A stretch of 64,000 nucleotides of DNA from Streptomyces griseorubiginosus. Lineage in GTDB: Bacteria; Actinomycetota; Actinomycetes; Streptomycetales; Streptomycetaceae. Shown here one piece after another: positions 1 to 11,284 of this stretch. The DNA lies in NCBI RefSeq assembly GCF_001514195.1, contig NZ_KQ948734.1, forward strand, positions 933,051 to 997,050, in the 5' to 3' direction. Position 1 is the stretch's first letter, and every line of letters begins with the position of its first letter. A program made the translations under genes and the position numbers. Under the pieces are notes generated by a model. The model did no database searches. It saw only the letters and a list, made by a program, of their open reading frames with translations, and was not told the origin of the DNA.

Positions 1-2
1 AG

Positions 3-137
3 CTGGCGACCGACCTGATCACCTTCACCGACCCGCTGACCGACTGGGGCCACCCGATCGCCCTGCTGACCGGCATCGCGACCTGGCCGCTGGTCCGGCA
101 ATGGCACCGCGAGCGGCACCCGCTCCGGGCCGGCTAG
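3..137 (+). CDS. Partial hypothetical protein, C-terminal end only
   Basis: An open frame enters from the left edge and stops at TAG 135-137, leaving 44 C-terminal residues. The tail contains a fairly hydrophobic stretch (about HPIALLTGIATWPLV) followed by a basic, His-rich end (RQWHRERHPLRAG), which would suit the last membrane segment and cytoplasmic tail of a small membrane protein. That reading is an inference from composition. The start and most of the gene lie outside the window, so no family can be assigned. Confidence 0.4.
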   Translation: MATDLITFTDPLTDWGHPIALLTGIATWPLVRQWHRERHPLRAG

Positions 138-347
138 GCGGGAGGGCACGCCGGCATCGACGGCATCCAGGGTTCGGGCAGCACGAGGCGTCCCTGGTGC
201 GCGACGGCACCGAGCGCCGGTGGCCGTCGCGGGCCTGGCTGACGTTGGACGGGGGTGATCGTCGCCGTCCGGCACAGCACCGTCCCGTCCCTTCACGCCC
301 GCCGAAACGGTGGACGCCCAGGCCGCCGCAGGGAAGCCGCGGCCGCC

Positions 348-1148
348 TCAACTGCCCGTGGGCGTCCAGACGTAGGGCGTCGTCGCGGTCACCGCGTGGA
401 AGCCGAGGCGGCGCAGGATGGGGGCGCTGTCGTCCGAGGCGTCCACGTGCAGATAGGTGACCCCGCGGGCGGCGGCGAGAGCCGCGCGTACGGCGACCAG
501 GGCCCGGTAGATGCCCCGGCCCCGCCACTCGGCGAGCGTGGAGCCGCCCCACAGGCTGGCGAACTCGGTGCCCGCGCGGAACGCCAGCCAGGCGGCGGAC
601 ACCACTTCGCCGTCCGCCTCGGCCACGTACACCGCGATCTCGTCCGGAGCGGCGGCGACCCGGCCGACGAGGTCCTCGGCGAGCCAACTCCAGTCCTGGC
701 CCCACACCTCGGACTCCATCGCGGCGATCCGGCGCATGTCCTCGTCGGCCGTGACCCGCCGCAGGGTCACCCCGTCCGGCAGTGCGGGCTCTGCCACGGC
801 CATCTCGGCGGCCCGGCCGATCAGCACCGTCTCCCGCTCCTCGGGCACGAACCCGGCCGCGCGGAGCCGCTCGGTGAGGTCGGCCGGGGTGTCGTGGGCC
901 CGGGTCTTCCACTCCAGCGCCTCACCGCGCGCCGCGAAGAAGTCGCGCTGGCGGACGATGAGTGCGTCGAGCGCGTCACCGTCCACGCCGAGGTTGCGCG
1001 GCCCGCTCACGAACCCGCGGAACTGGCCGACGATCCGCAGCAGGGGCCCGTCCTGCTCGTACGTCACACCCGTGGGCGGGGTCGGGGGAGCGCCGCGCAT
1101 CTGGTCGTCGTAGGCGGAGAGGAGGGGCTGTACGGCTGCGGTGGTCAT
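348..1148 (-). CDS. GNAT-family N-acetyltransferase
   Basis: The predicted protein has 266 residues. The C-terminal half has a GNAT fold pattern: a GVTLRRVTADEDM strand at the domain start, then GGSTLAEWRGRGIYRALV, which carries the R/Q-x-x-G-x-G/A acetyl-CoA binding signature (WRGRGIY), then a final strand near YLHVDASDDSAPILRRLGF. The N-terminal 110 residues form a separate helical region common in streptomycete GNATs of unknown substrate. The ATG at 1148 is chosen because a GGGGGAC ribosome site lies just upstream; the frame stays open further but without a better site. The substrate is unknown. A second GNAT gene follows on the same strand upstream. Confidence 0.85.
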   Translation of the reverse strand: MTTAAVQPLLSAYDDQMRGAPPTPPTGVTYEQDGPLLRIVGQFRGFVSGPRNLGVDGDALDALIVRQRDFFAARGEALEWKTRAHDTPADLTERLRAAGFVPEERETVLIGRAAEMAVAEPALPDGVTLRRVTADEDMRRIAAMESEVWGQDWSWLAEDLVGRVAAAPDEIAVYVAEADGEVVSAAWLAFRAGTEFASLWGGSTLAEWRGRGIYRALVAVRAALAAARGVTYLHVDASDDSAPILRRLGFHAVTATTPYVWTPTGS

Positions 1149-1242
1149 GGTCGGTCGTCCCCCGTTTTCGGCGATCACCGGCGCAGCATGACAGAGGCCG
1201 CCCCGGGCCGCCTCCGGGTTTCCCGCGGATGGTGACGGGTGG

Positions 1243-1902
1243 TCACCCGGCGTTCGGGCCGGTGAACTTCGCGCTGGTGAGCGGAGCTTGCGCATGCCAG
1301 CCCAGGGACTCGTACAGCCCGCGGCCCGCGGGTGTCCCCGCCAGTACGCCGGTCTGCGCACCCGTCGCGGTCGCCGCGGCCTGGAGCGTGCGCATGACGA
1401 CGCTGCCCAGCCCCCGTCGCCGGTGGGCCGTCACGGTCTCGATCTGGTCGAAGACGGCACTCGCGCCGGTCGGGGCCACCTGGCCGCGGGCGGCGAGGGA
1501 GCCGTCGGGCGCGGCGACGAGCACGCGTGTGACGCCGCCGACGGACCACACGCGCGTGCGGTAACCGTCCGGCACGTCGCCGGCTTCCGCTCGCGTGCCC
1601 GCCAGCGGGACCGTCATCAGATATCCGGGCTCGGGATCCACCCACCAGCCCTCGCCCAGCCACTTCCCCACGATCTCCGGGTCCTGGAACACCTTCAGCC
1701 ACACCCCGGCGCCCGTCACCGCGTCCGCGACCTTGCGCACGGCGCCCTCGTCCACCTCGTCGCCCAGCGTGTCGAAGACATGCCGCGAGACCTGGGCGAT
1801 CTGCCCCACGTCCACAGTGAAGCCCCACGCCTCACGCTGCGGCGGGGCGGCCCCGCGGGACACGACCCAGCCCTCCACCCATGCCTGCACGATTCCGTCC
1901 AT
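1243..1902 (-). CDS. GNAT-family N-acetyltransferase
   Basis: The predicted protein has 219 residues. Its second half carries the acetyl-CoA binding region, with IETVTAHRRRGLGSVVM giving the R-R-x-G-x-G loop, followed by a helix and the closing GRGLYESLGW motif typical of the GNAT C terminus. The first half is less conserved and probably contributes the substrate site, which cannot be predicted. The gene lies 94 bp upstream of the other GNAT gene on the same strand, so the two may be cotranscribed. It is divergent from lon across about 180 bp. Confidence 0.85.
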   Translation of the reverse strand: MDGIVQAWVEGWVVSRGAAPPQREAWGFTVDVGQIAQVSRHVFDTLGDEVDEGAVRKVADAVTGAGVWLKVFQDPEIVGKWLGEGWWVDPEPGYLMTVPLAGTRAEAGDVPDGYRTRVWSVGGVTRVLVAAPDGSLAARGQVAPTGASAVFDQIETVTAHRRRGLGSVVMRTLQAAATATGAQTGVLAGTPAGRGLYESLGWHAQAPLTSAKFTGPNAG

Positions 1903-2041
1903 CGAACCCCCTGTAATGGTCTATCGAGCATCATGACTATTACGCATGGTCACGATAGGGGTCGGGGGGGTCGGCCCCGACAGCGGTGATCGCCCACAGC
2001 GAACAGGGAAGCGCATGGGGAACATTCGAAGGCTCACGTGC

Positions 2042-2062
2042 ATTGAGTCGGCATAGCTCAAC
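2042..2062 (+). promoter_or_regulatory. HAIR-like operator (probable HspR site) upstream of lon
   Basis: The sequence ATTGAGT-N7-GCTCAAC ends 21 bp before the lon start codon. It matches the HspR-associated inverted repeat consensus CTTGAGT-N7-ACTCAAG at 11 of 14 half-site positions with exactly the right 7-bp spacer. HspR is known to repress lon in Streptomyces and releases it on heat shock. The site therefore supports heat-shock control of this lon copy. Confidence 0.75.
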
Positions 2063-2083
2063 TTGACTGCCGAAGGGGAGATC

Positions 2084-4498
<2,415 letters not shown>

Positions 4499-4518
4499 CG
4501 GGCGCTGCCGGATGAGGT

Positions 4519-4555
4519 GAAGGCCCGGGTTCTCGTGAGGGAGGCCCGGGCCTTC
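4519..4555 (+). terminator. Hairpin terminator between lon and the muramidase gene
   Basis: GAAGGCCCGGG at 4519-4529 pairs perfectly with CCCGGGCCTTC at 4545-4555 around a 15-base loop. It lies 20 bp after the lon stop and 22 bp before the 3' end of the convergent GH25 gene, so it probably ends both transcripts. Confidence 0.75.
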
Positions 4556-4577
4556 GCCGTGTCGGTGAGGAAGCGCG

Positions 4578-5447
4578 TCAGCCCTTGGCGAGCGCCTGGA
4601 CGCGGTCCAGGGCCCCGTTGAACTTGTCGTGGTCGCCGACCGTCGGCCCGGAGGAGGTGTACTGCCACATCGTGTAGGTGCTCCACCCCGCCGGCAGCGT
4701 TCCGGCGGTCGAGGCGTACCGGGCGATCCACAGCGGGTTGGCGGAGAAGCCGGCGTAGTTGCCGGTGCACTGGGACCACCAGGTGGTGGAGGTGTAGATG
4801 ACGGCGTTGCGGCCGGTGCGGGCCTTGTACTGGTTCAGGAAGTCACGGATCCAGCTGACCATCCCGCTCGTGCTCTTGCCGTAGCAGGTGTCGCCGTACG
4901 GGTTCCACTCGATGTCGAGGGTGCCGGGCAGGGTCCTGCCGTCGGCGGACCAGCCGCCGCCGTGGTCGACGAAATAGTTCGCCTGCGTTGCGCCGGACGT
5001 GGTGTCCGGGGTCGCGAAGTGGTACGCGCCGCGGATCATCCCGACGCCGTAGGCGCCGGTGTACTGCTGGGAGAAGTAGGGGTTCGTGTAGTACGTCCCC
5101 TCGCTGGCCTTGTTGTACGACCAGCGGACTCCGCTGTTCCACAGGGTCGTCCAGGAGACGTTGCCCTGGTAGCTGGCCACGTCGACGCCCTCGGTCTGGG
5201 CGGCGCGGGTGCCGGTGGGCAGGCCGTCCTGGCCGTCGTGGGCGGCGACGCCCATGCCCATGCGGGCGGTGCCGCGGGCGGGGGTGGTGGGGGTGTTGGT
5301 CGTGGTGCCGGCGGTGGCGCTGGCTGTGGCGTCGGGCGACTCCGCGGCCGACGCCGGGGTTATGGGCACCAGCGCGCATACGGCTATGAGGGCGCCGGCG
5401 AGGAACGCGCGCCGTGGGCGGGGGGATCCGGGTCTGTGCACGGGCAT
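4578..5447 (-). CDS. Secreted GH25 muramidase (cellosyl-type lysozyme)
   Basis: The predicted precursor has 289 residues. It starts with a basic region and a hydrophobic stretch (RRAFLAGALIAVCALVPITPASA), consistent with an exported signal peptide ending near ASAAE, followed by an Ala/Thr-rich spacer. The catalytic domain starts at GVDVASYQGNVSW and contains TLDIEWNP, which supplies the D-x-E acidic pair of the GH25 family, and ends with MWQYTSSG. GH25 enzymes cleave the MurNAc-GlcNAc bond of peptidoglycan outside the cell. The ATG at 5447 follows a GGAGG site; in-frame codons further upstream lack one. The domain length matches the cellosyl group of streptomycetes. Confidence 0.93.
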   Translation of the reverse strand: MPVHRPGSPRPRRAFLAGALIAVCALVPITPASAAESPDATASATAGTTTNTPTTPARGTARMGMGVAAHDGQDGLPTGTRAAQTEGVDVASYQGNVSWTTLWNSGVRWSYNKASEGTYYTNPYFSQQYTGAYGVGMIRGAYHFATPDTTSGATQANYFVDHGGGWSADGRTLPGTLDIEWNPYGDTCYGKSTSGMVSWIRDFLNQYKARTGRNAVIYTSTTWWSQCTGNYAGFSANPLWIARYASTAGTLPAGWSTYTMWQYTSSGPTVGDHDKFNGALDRVQALAKG

Positions 5448-5679
5448 GGCGGGCCTCCGAAGGGCTCGGTGATGCTCGGTGGGGGAACACCCGGCCGGGG
5501 TGTGTGGCGTGGGCATGCCAGACATCGCCCGGTCAAGAAGCTACGCACGGCTGTGAGCGGCTGGGAAGAGGGACCGGTTGCTGCCGTTGGTCTAGCCCTG
5601 CGAAATACTTACGGAGCTGCGGCTACGGCGCAATTTGGCGCAAACTTTCAGAACCGGGAAATCCGAGGCAGGGGCTGAC

Positions 5680-6174
5680 GTGCACGAAGACGGAAAGGGT
5701 GGCGCGGGCCGGGGTGCGGCAGACGCCCCGGCGAGCGGTGTGGACCAGCCCGGATTCCTGGCGCTGGAACGCGAGTTGACCGTCCTGCTGCGGCGCGCCC
5801 GGGCCAACCAGGGGGAGATGGCCCGCGAGGTCCACCCGGACCTGGAGTCGGCGGCGTACGGCCTGCTGATCCGTCTGGATGAATGCGGCCGTCAGCGCGC
5901 CACGGAACTGGCCGGGTACATCGGCGTCGGCAAGGCCACGATGTCCCGCCAGCTGCGCGCCCTGGAGGAACTGGGCCTGGTCGCCCGCGAACCGGACCCC
6001 GCGGACGGCCGCGCCTGGCTCGTCGACCTCACGGAGGAGGGCCGCACCCGGGTCCACCGCGTCCGCGACGCCCGCCGCGCCCGCTACGCGGGCCGCCTCG
6101 CCCACTGGAACCCGGCAGAGGTCACGGAACTGGCCCGCCTCCTGCACCAGCTGAACCGGGGCATGGAGAAGTAG
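5680..6174 (+). CDS. MarR-family transcriptional regulator
   Basis: The predicted protein has 164 residues. It shows the MarR winged helix-turn-helix core: a recognition helix in ELAGYIGVGKATMSRQLRALEELGLV followed by a wing with DPADGRAWLVDLTEEG, the D-x-R wing signature. The flanking helices would form the dimer interface. The GTG at 5680 is chosen because AGGCAGGGG lies 5-14 bp upstream. No ligand or target can be read from the sequence. The closest neighbour is the divergent muramidase gene about 230 bp away, which could be a target, but this is only a positional inference. Confidence 0.88.
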   Translation: MHEDGKGGAGRGAADAPASGVDQPGFLALERELTVLLRRARANQGEMAREVHPDLESAAYGLLIRLDECGRQRATELAGYIGVGKATMSRQLRALEELGLVAREPDPADGRAWLVDLTEEGRTRVHRVRDARRARYAGRLAHWNPAEVTELARLLHQLNRGMEK

Positions 6175-6773
6175 CGAGCGTCCGCCACTTGGCCGAGCCG
6201 AGGGGCTGCACTGGTCCGCAGCCACGGGGGGCGTCGGGCGGTCGGGTGATCTGCTGCGGCTGCTGGGACGCAGGGCGTCGGTGGATCAAGTTGCCCTTGG
6301 CGCGGAACGGCGAGCGACTCGCCGAGCGGCTTGCCGCAAGCGGTGTGCCGCGTTGCCCGTGGCGCCGGCTGAGACGGTCTGCGTCCCGCGGCAGCGCCGG
6401 GTCGGGCCGTCCGCGTCGGCCGGGCGGGTGGTCCGGCGTCGGGTAGAGCGAGCTGTTCGCGGCACCGGGCCGGGCGCCCCCGGAACCCGGTCGAGCGCCC
6501 CAAGGCACCTGGTTGCTGCACCTGATCGGGCGCCTCGGACACCTGATCGGCCAATCGGCCGTCCCTTCTCACCCGTTCGGACCTCCGCGGCACCGACCCG
6601 CCTGCGTCACCCGATCAAGCGCCCGCCCCCTCTTCACCCGGCTGAGCCGCCCCCACCCGTCGAGCACTCCGTCCCACCTGGTCGAACCGCCCGCCGTCCC
6701 GTCGAGCCCCCGCCCCCACCCCCTCGCGCGGCCCGACGCACCCCATCGACCCCCGACCAGCCCCGCGCCCCCC
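6175..6773. other. Intergenic region without a credible gene
   Basis: This 600-bp stretch separates the MarR gene from the convergent phosphatase gene. The second half is very C-rich and low in complexity, with loosely repeated strings such as CTGATCGGGCGCC, CTGATCGGCC and CCCGATCAAGCGCC. Open frames that cross it have no family features and poor codon structure, so they are treated as spurious. No tRNA, strong hairpin or operator was recognised. Confidence 0.5.
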
Positions 6774-7562
6774 TCACAGCTCCGCATAGACCACCGTCGC
6801 GTCATCGTGGGTCTTGGCCCGGCCCAAGCGCACGCGTGCCTCCGCGTCCTCGCGTTCCAGTTCTCGTACGCGGTCCACCAGGGCCTGCGCGCTCCGCTGT
6901 CGTACGAAGGTGAGGCAGTCGGTCCAGGTGCCTTCCTCGAAGCGCTCCACCCAGCGGGCCGCGCCGTCCGTGAGCGCGGCCAGGGTGCGGACCTCGGCGC
7001 GGGGGAGGGAGCCCGTCACCGAGCGCTCGGCCACCGAGGGATCCGCGGCCGCCGTGTAGAAGCCGCCCTCCTTGTTGCGGAGGTGGGTGTCGACCAGCGC
7101 GTCCGTGGCCAGCGCGGCACGCGGGATGCGCGCCAGCCGGTCGTCCAGCACCGGCGTCACCACCCCGGCCGGGGACTCCACCAGCAGCATCGAGTCGGAC
7201 AGGACCAGGTACTCCACGGCCGACGGCGACCACCGCGCCATCGCCACCGTCGCCTGGGGCGTGCGTGGGTGAGAAAGGTCACAACCTTCACCGTGTGACC
7301 GAGCTGTGCGCACGATGGCCCCCGACAGCACCTCCACCAGCGGAACATCCATGAGCGAAACGGCCAGTTCGGTCAGCGCCCCGCCCAGTCGGGCCGTGAA
7401 CCAGTGAACCGAATGCAGACACCCGGTCCCGCTCCGCGGCGGCGTCACCCCGTCGAGCACGACCAGCACTCCGCCCCGCCCGGACGCGGGCAGGGCGACA
7501 CTCGCGAAGTCCTCGTTGGGCCGCTGGACATCCCCGGGCTCCGTGACAAGTTCCGTACGCAT
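6774..7562 (-). CDS. PP2C-like serine/threonine protein phosphatase
   Basis: The predicted protein has 262 residues. It carries the motif order of PPM/PP2C metal-dependent phosphatases: PNEDFAS near residue 15, VVLDGV near 35, an ALTDGAARWV segment and the final KTHDDATVVYAEL, which supplies the D-D metal ligands. The family removes phosphate from Ser/Thr residues with two Mn or Mg ions. The start MRTELVTEPGD at 7562 is chosen because the NED motif sits at its normal distance from the N terminus; the ribosome site is weak. It has no signal peptide or membrane segment. It is divergent from the conservon operon, so a signalling link is possible but unproven. Confidence 0.8.
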   Translation of the reverse strand: MRTELVTEPGDVQRPNEDFASVALPASGRGGVLVVLDGVTPPRSGTGCLHSVHWFTARLGGALTELAVSLMDVPLVEVLSGAIVRTARSHGEGCDLSHPRTPQATVAMARWSPSAVEYLVLSDSMLLVESPAGVVTPVLDDRLARIPRAALATDALVDTHLRNKEGGFYTAAADPSVAERSVTGSLPRAEVRTLAALTDGAARWVERFEEGTWTDCLTFVRQRSAQALVDRVRELEREDAEARVRLGRAKTHDDATVVYAEL

Positions 7563-7901
7563 TCGGCCAGTCTGCACGACCCCTTCACAAGCTTCGCCAA
7601 AGCCCGGCAACGGTCGCGGAATTGACGCACACGCGCAGGTCAGACGCCTGGTTTAGGAGGGATTGGCGCACTCCGGCCCGACGTGGTGGCGAATCCTGCC
7701 ATCGGTTCTCCCCGGCGTCCAACCGGCCCACCGGACCCGACACGCGCGCGTGTCCCAGGAACTTGCCCGCCAACTCCCCGACGGGGTTCACTCCTTCGGG
7801 TGGCGGCTCAGGCGATGCTCGCCCACCGCCCACCGGCGCTGGGAGGGTCGGGAATCGCACCCCGGTGTGCACACCAGTTGACGGAGCGTCACTCCGGGCC
7901 C
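7563..7901. other. Divergent intergenic region before the conservon operon
   Basis: This 339-bp stretch must hold the promoters for the phosphatase gene (leftward) and the conservon operon (rightward). A TTGACG at 7622-7627 could be a -35 element, but no matching -10 at 16-19 bp was found. No palindrome or RNA gene was recognised. Confidence 0.35.
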
Positions 7902-10784
7902 ATGGGTTTCACGAGTTCAGGAATGCGAGCAGCGGTGCAGAAGACGCGGCCTCGTCGCACAGGCAAGCAGACGGCCTCCGGCACGGAAGCGGAGCGCACA
8001 CCCGTCGCGCCCGGCGCCCCCGAGACCCCCGTCGGCAAGGGCCGCCCCACTCATGTCCGCACCCGGCTGATTCTCGCCGTCGCCGTCGTGGCCGCCGCGA
8101 TCGCCGGGGCCGGCGTCCCCTCCCTCGTCACCGCGTCCGGGGACCTCCACGACTCCCAGGACCTGGTGACGCTCGCCGAGCAGACCCAGGACGCGCTCGA
8201 CCTCGCCCACGCGCTCGCCGACGAACGCGACGAGGTCACCCCCTACATCGCCGCCGGCCGCCCCAAGTCCAAGGCCCCCGGCGAGCAGTCGAGCGCCCGC
8301 GTCGACCGCCAGATCGAGGAACTGCGCGCCGACACCGACCTCTCCCCGGCCCTGCGCGGCGACCTCGACGACATCGCCGCCGTACGGCACTCCGCCCTCA
8401 CCGGGAAGTCCACCGCCCTGGAGGCGCACAGCGCCTACTCGGCCGTCGTCACCGAGCTGCACCGGCTCGCCGAGGAACTGGCCGCGAGGACACCGCCCCG
8501 CGCGGGCTCCGGCGCCTACGCCCTCGCCGAGCTCGACTCCGCCGTACAGCAGGCCGCCGCCACCCGCGGACTGCTGCTCGCGGCCCTCAGCGTGCCGACG
8601 ACGACCGAGAGCGTCTACAACCCCCTCACCGGCCTGACCGACACCAAGAAGGTCACCTCGGCCGCCGACGCCAAGCAGCGCGACGCGCTCAGCGCCGCCG
8701 CCCAGCAGGCCCGGCTGCGCTCCGACGCGGCCCTCGCCGACTTCCAGGACTCCGCGCCCGCGGCCGCCAAGGCCAGCTTCGACTCCACGGTCACCGGCCC
8801 CGACGTCAACTCCGCCGACAAGTACCTCGCCGCCCTCACCGACCAGCCCACCCTCGCCGGCGGCGAGCTGGGCACCAGCACCGCCAAGCTCGACGACGCC
8901 CTCTCGGCCCGCGTCGACCTGATGCGGGGCGCCGAGTCGGCCCTCTTCGACCGCCGGGTCAAGGCGCTGGAGCAGCTGCGCGACGACGACGTCACCGCGC
9001 TGGAGCTGCGCGTCGCGATACTCGGCGCGCTGATGCTGCTCGCCGTCGGCATCGCCACCGCCATGGCCCGCACCCTCACCCGCCCGCTGTCCGTGCTGCG
9101 CCGGGGCTCCGCGCGGCTCGCCGGGGCGGAGGACCCGACCACCGAGGAAGCGGTCTCCTTCACCGGCCGCAACGACGAGTTCGCCCAGGTCGTCCGCTCC
9201 GTCAACGCCCTGCACGCGCACGCCGTCGCCCTCGCCGAGCGGATCACCACGCTGGAGGCCGACCGCAAGCACCTGGTCGGCCAGCGCCAGAAGATGGCCG
9301 ACGCCCGCGAGCAGCTCAAGGGCGAACTCGCCGAGTCCGCCGCCCAGCTGACGCGTCTGCGGGGGACGATCGGCGCCACCTTCGTCAACCTCGCGCTGCG
9401 CACCCTCGGCCTCGTCGAACGCCAACTCGCCGTCATCGAGAACCTGGAGGAGCGCGAGCAGGACCCCGAGCGCCTCGCGACCCTCTTCAAGCTCGACCAC
9501 TTCGCCACGGTCATGCGCCGCCACAGCGAGAACCTCCTCGTCCTGGCCGGCACGGAACACGTCCAGCAGAGCGCGGGTCCGGTCCCGCTGGTCGACGTCG
9601 TCCGGGCCGCGGTCAGCGAGATCGAGCGCTACGAGCGGGTCCGTATCGCCGCCCTGCCGCCGCACGCCCATGTGGCGGGCTTCGCCGCGGACGACCTCTC
9701 CCACCTGCTGGCCGAACTGATGGAGAACGCCACCGCGTTCTCCCCGCCCGACCTGCCCGTCGAGGTCTCCGGCTGGCTCCTGGAGAGCGGCGAGGTCATG
9801 CTCTCCGTCCAGGACGAGGGCATCGGCATGACCGCCGAGCGCATGACCACGCTCAACTCCCGCCTCGCCGCGTTCGATCCCGAGGCCGCCTACGAGTCGT
9901 ACGACGAGGGCGACGAGGGCCTCGGCCTCGGCCTGTACGTCGTGGCCCGCCTCGCCCACCGGCACGGCGTCCGCGTGCAGCTGCGCGAGCAGAAGCAGGG
10001 GGGCGTGGCCGCGGTCGTCGTCCTCCCGGGGCCCCTGCTCTCCGCCGCGCCCGCGTCGGCCGTACCGGCCGCCGACGCCCCGGGGACCGGCACCACCCAC
10101 ACCTTCGCCCTGCCGGGCGCGGACGCGGAGGTCAACTCCAACGTCCTCAGCGGCCGTTCCCAGGGCGACCCACTGGTCACCCTGGCCGAGCAGGCGGTAC
10201 GCGAGCAGGCGGGGGATTCCCCGGCCGAACATGCCGTGCGCGAGCAGAGGGCGGACGCTCCTGCCCACGAGGCCGTGCGCGAGCAGAGGGCGGAGGCTCC
10301 TGCCCACGAGGCCGTGCGCGAGCAGAGGGCGGACGCTCCTGCCCACGAGGCCGTGCGCGAGCAGCCCGCGGAGTCCCCGGCCGAGACGACGATGGAGCTG
10401 CTGGTACCGGTACCGGCCCAGGACACCCCGGAAGCCGCACCCCAGGACCCGCAGGCACCCGCACCCGCCGCCGAGATCGAGCACACCCGCGCCGACGAGG
10501 AGCCGCGCGCCGACGAGGAGCCCCTCACCGACAAGGGCCTCCCCAAGCGCACGCCCAAGATCACCACGCCCACCGCCCCGGTCCCGCGCCGACGCAACAC
10601 GTCGGTGGACGCCGAGGCACTCCGCCGCAGGCTGGGCGGCTTCCGTCGGGGGGCGGAGGCCGGTCACCGGGACGTGGAGGCAGAGATCAAGGAACGAACC
10701 GGCGAGACCAAGCTGCCGGCCGCAGAACACCGCACCGCATCCGAAGAAGCCACGGGGGGCACAGTCGAGGAGGCAAGCAGTTGA
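7902..10784 (+). CDS. cvnA: Conservon sensor kinase CvnA (nitrate-sensor-like ATPase)
   Basis: The predicted protein has 960 residues. It has a basic N terminus, a membrane segment (RLILAVAVVAAAIAGAGV), a long extracytoplasmic helical sensor region, a second membrane segment (VAILGALMLLAVGIATAMA), a HAMP-like linker, and a GHKL ATPase domain with N box (LAELMENATAFSPP), G1 box (QDEGIGM) and G2 box (GLGLGLYVV). No standard phosphorylatable H box stands out, as is usual for this family. The C-terminal 250 residues are disordered and include three 13-residue repeats. The ATG at 7902 keeps the basic N terminus; ATG 7923 is an alternative. It heads the cvnABCD operon and its stop overlaps the next start. 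Confidence 0.92.
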   Translation: MGFTSSGMRAAVQKTRPRRTGKQTASGTEAERTPVAPGAPETPVGKGRPTHVRTRLILAVAVVAAAIAGAGVPSLVTASGDLHDSQDLVTLAEQTQDALDLAHALADERDEVTPYIAAGRPKSKAPGEQSSARVDRQIEELRADTDLSPALRGDLDDIAAVRHSALTGKSTALEAHSAYSAVVTELHRLAEELAARTPPRAGSGAYALAELDSAVQQAAATRGLLLAALSVPTTTESVYNPLTGLTDTKKVTSAADAKQRDALSAAAQQARLRSDAALADFQDSAPAAAKASFDSTVTGPDVNSADKYLAALTDQPTLAGGELGTSTAKLDDALSARVDLMRGAESALFDRRVKALEQLRDDDVTALELRVAILGALMLLAVGIATAMARTLTRPLSVLRRGSARLAGAEDPTTEEAVSFTGRNDEFAQVVRSVNALHAHAVALAERITTLEADRKHLVGQRQKMADAREQLKGELAESAAQLTRLRGTIGATFVNLALRTLGLVERQLAVIENLEEREQDPERLATLFKLDHFATVMRRHSENLLVLAGTEHVQQSAGPVPLVDVVRAAVSEIERYERVRIAALPPHAHVAGFAADDLSHLLAELMENATAFSPPDLPVEVSGWLLESGEVMLSVQDEGIGMTAERMTTLNSRLAAFDPEAAYESYDEGDEGLGLGLYVVARLAHRHGVRVQLREQKQGGVAAVVVLPGPLLSAAPASAVPAADAPGTGTTHTFALPGADAEVNSNVLSGRSQGDPLVTLAEQAVREQAGDSPAEHAVREQRADAPAHEAVREQRAEAPAHEAVREQRADAPAHEAVREQPAESPAETTMELLVPVPAQDTPEAAPQDPQAPAPAAEIEHTRADEEPRADEEPLTDKGLPKRTPKITTPTAPVPRRRNTSVDAEALRRRLGGFRRGAEAGHRDVEAEIKERTGETKLPAAEHRTASEEATGGTVEEASS
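10233..10364 (+). repeat. 39-bp tandem repeat inside the conservon kinase gene
   Basis: A 39-bp unit starting GCCGTGCGCGAGCAGAGGGC is present at 10233, 10272 and 10311 with very few changes, followed by a partial copy at 10350. Each unit encodes the 13 residues AVREQRADAPAHE or a near match. The repeats keep the reading frame and lie in the disordered C-terminal tail. Confidence 0.9.
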
Positions 10785-11284
10785 CCGCGCCCAGTACCTT
10801 CGGACTGAGTCGTGAGGCCCGCAATCTCCACTTCCTGCTGACGAACCTGGTGGAGGAGGTCCCCGGCGTCCAGTCCGTCGCCGTCGTCTCCTCCGACGGC
10901 CTGCTCCTGCTCTCCTCCGACGCCGATCGGAACGCGGAGGCACGCGAGGCCCGGGAGGGCAAACCCGCCGGCCCGCGCGGCTCGTCGGCCGACCTCGCGA
11001 CCATCGTCTCCGGCATCGGCAGCCTCACCCTCGGTGCCGCCAAGCTCATGGACTTCGGTTCCACGAAGCACACCATGATCGCGATGGACGACGGCAGCCT
11101 GTTCGTGATGTCGATCAGCGACGGCTCGCTGCTCGGCGTGCACGGCTCCGCGGACTGCGACATGAGCGTGGTGGCCTACCACATGGCCCTGTTCGTCGGC
11201 CGCGCCGGACACGTCCTGACCCCCGAACTCCGCAGCGAGCTACGGCAGTCGCTGGAGAACGAGGGGACGGGGAGCACCCGATGA
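10781..11284 (+). CDS. cvnB: Roadblock/LC7 protein CvnB
   Basis: The predicted protein has 167 residues and a single roadblock/LC7 domain: LLTNLVEEVPGVQSVAVVSSDGLLL, a central GAAKLMDFGSTKHTMIAMDDG segment, then SISDGSLLGVHGSADCDMSVVAYHM. Roadblock proteins regulate small GTPases, and in conservons CvnB is believed to bridge the sensor kinase and the CvnD GTPase at the membrane. Translation starts at TTG 10781, where TTGA overlaps the cvnA stop and a GAGGAGG site lies 8 bp upstream. The following gene overlaps by four bases, so the operon is translationally coupled. Confidence 0.93.
   Translation: MTAPSTFGLSREARNLHFLLTNLVEEVPGVQSVAVVSSDGLLLLSSDADRNAEAREAREGKPAGPRGSSADLATIVSGIGSLTLGAAKLMDFGSTKHTMIAMDDGSLFVMSISDGSLLGVHGSADCDMSVVAYHMALFVGRAGHVLTPELRSELRQSLENEGTGSTR

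Noticed and set aside
6175..6773. Hidden small genes in the C-rich intergenic region
   Set aside because: All frames are Pro/Arg or Gly/Arg-rich without a ribosome site or domain.
10233..10364. Possible CRISPR array
   Set aside because: The units are contiguous without spacers and keep a reading frame; no cas genes are present in the window.
7917..10943. 1008-codon minus-strand open frame opposite the conservon kinase
   Set aside because: The plus strand encodes a full kinase with ATPase boxes; the antisense frame shows only GC-driven repeats.
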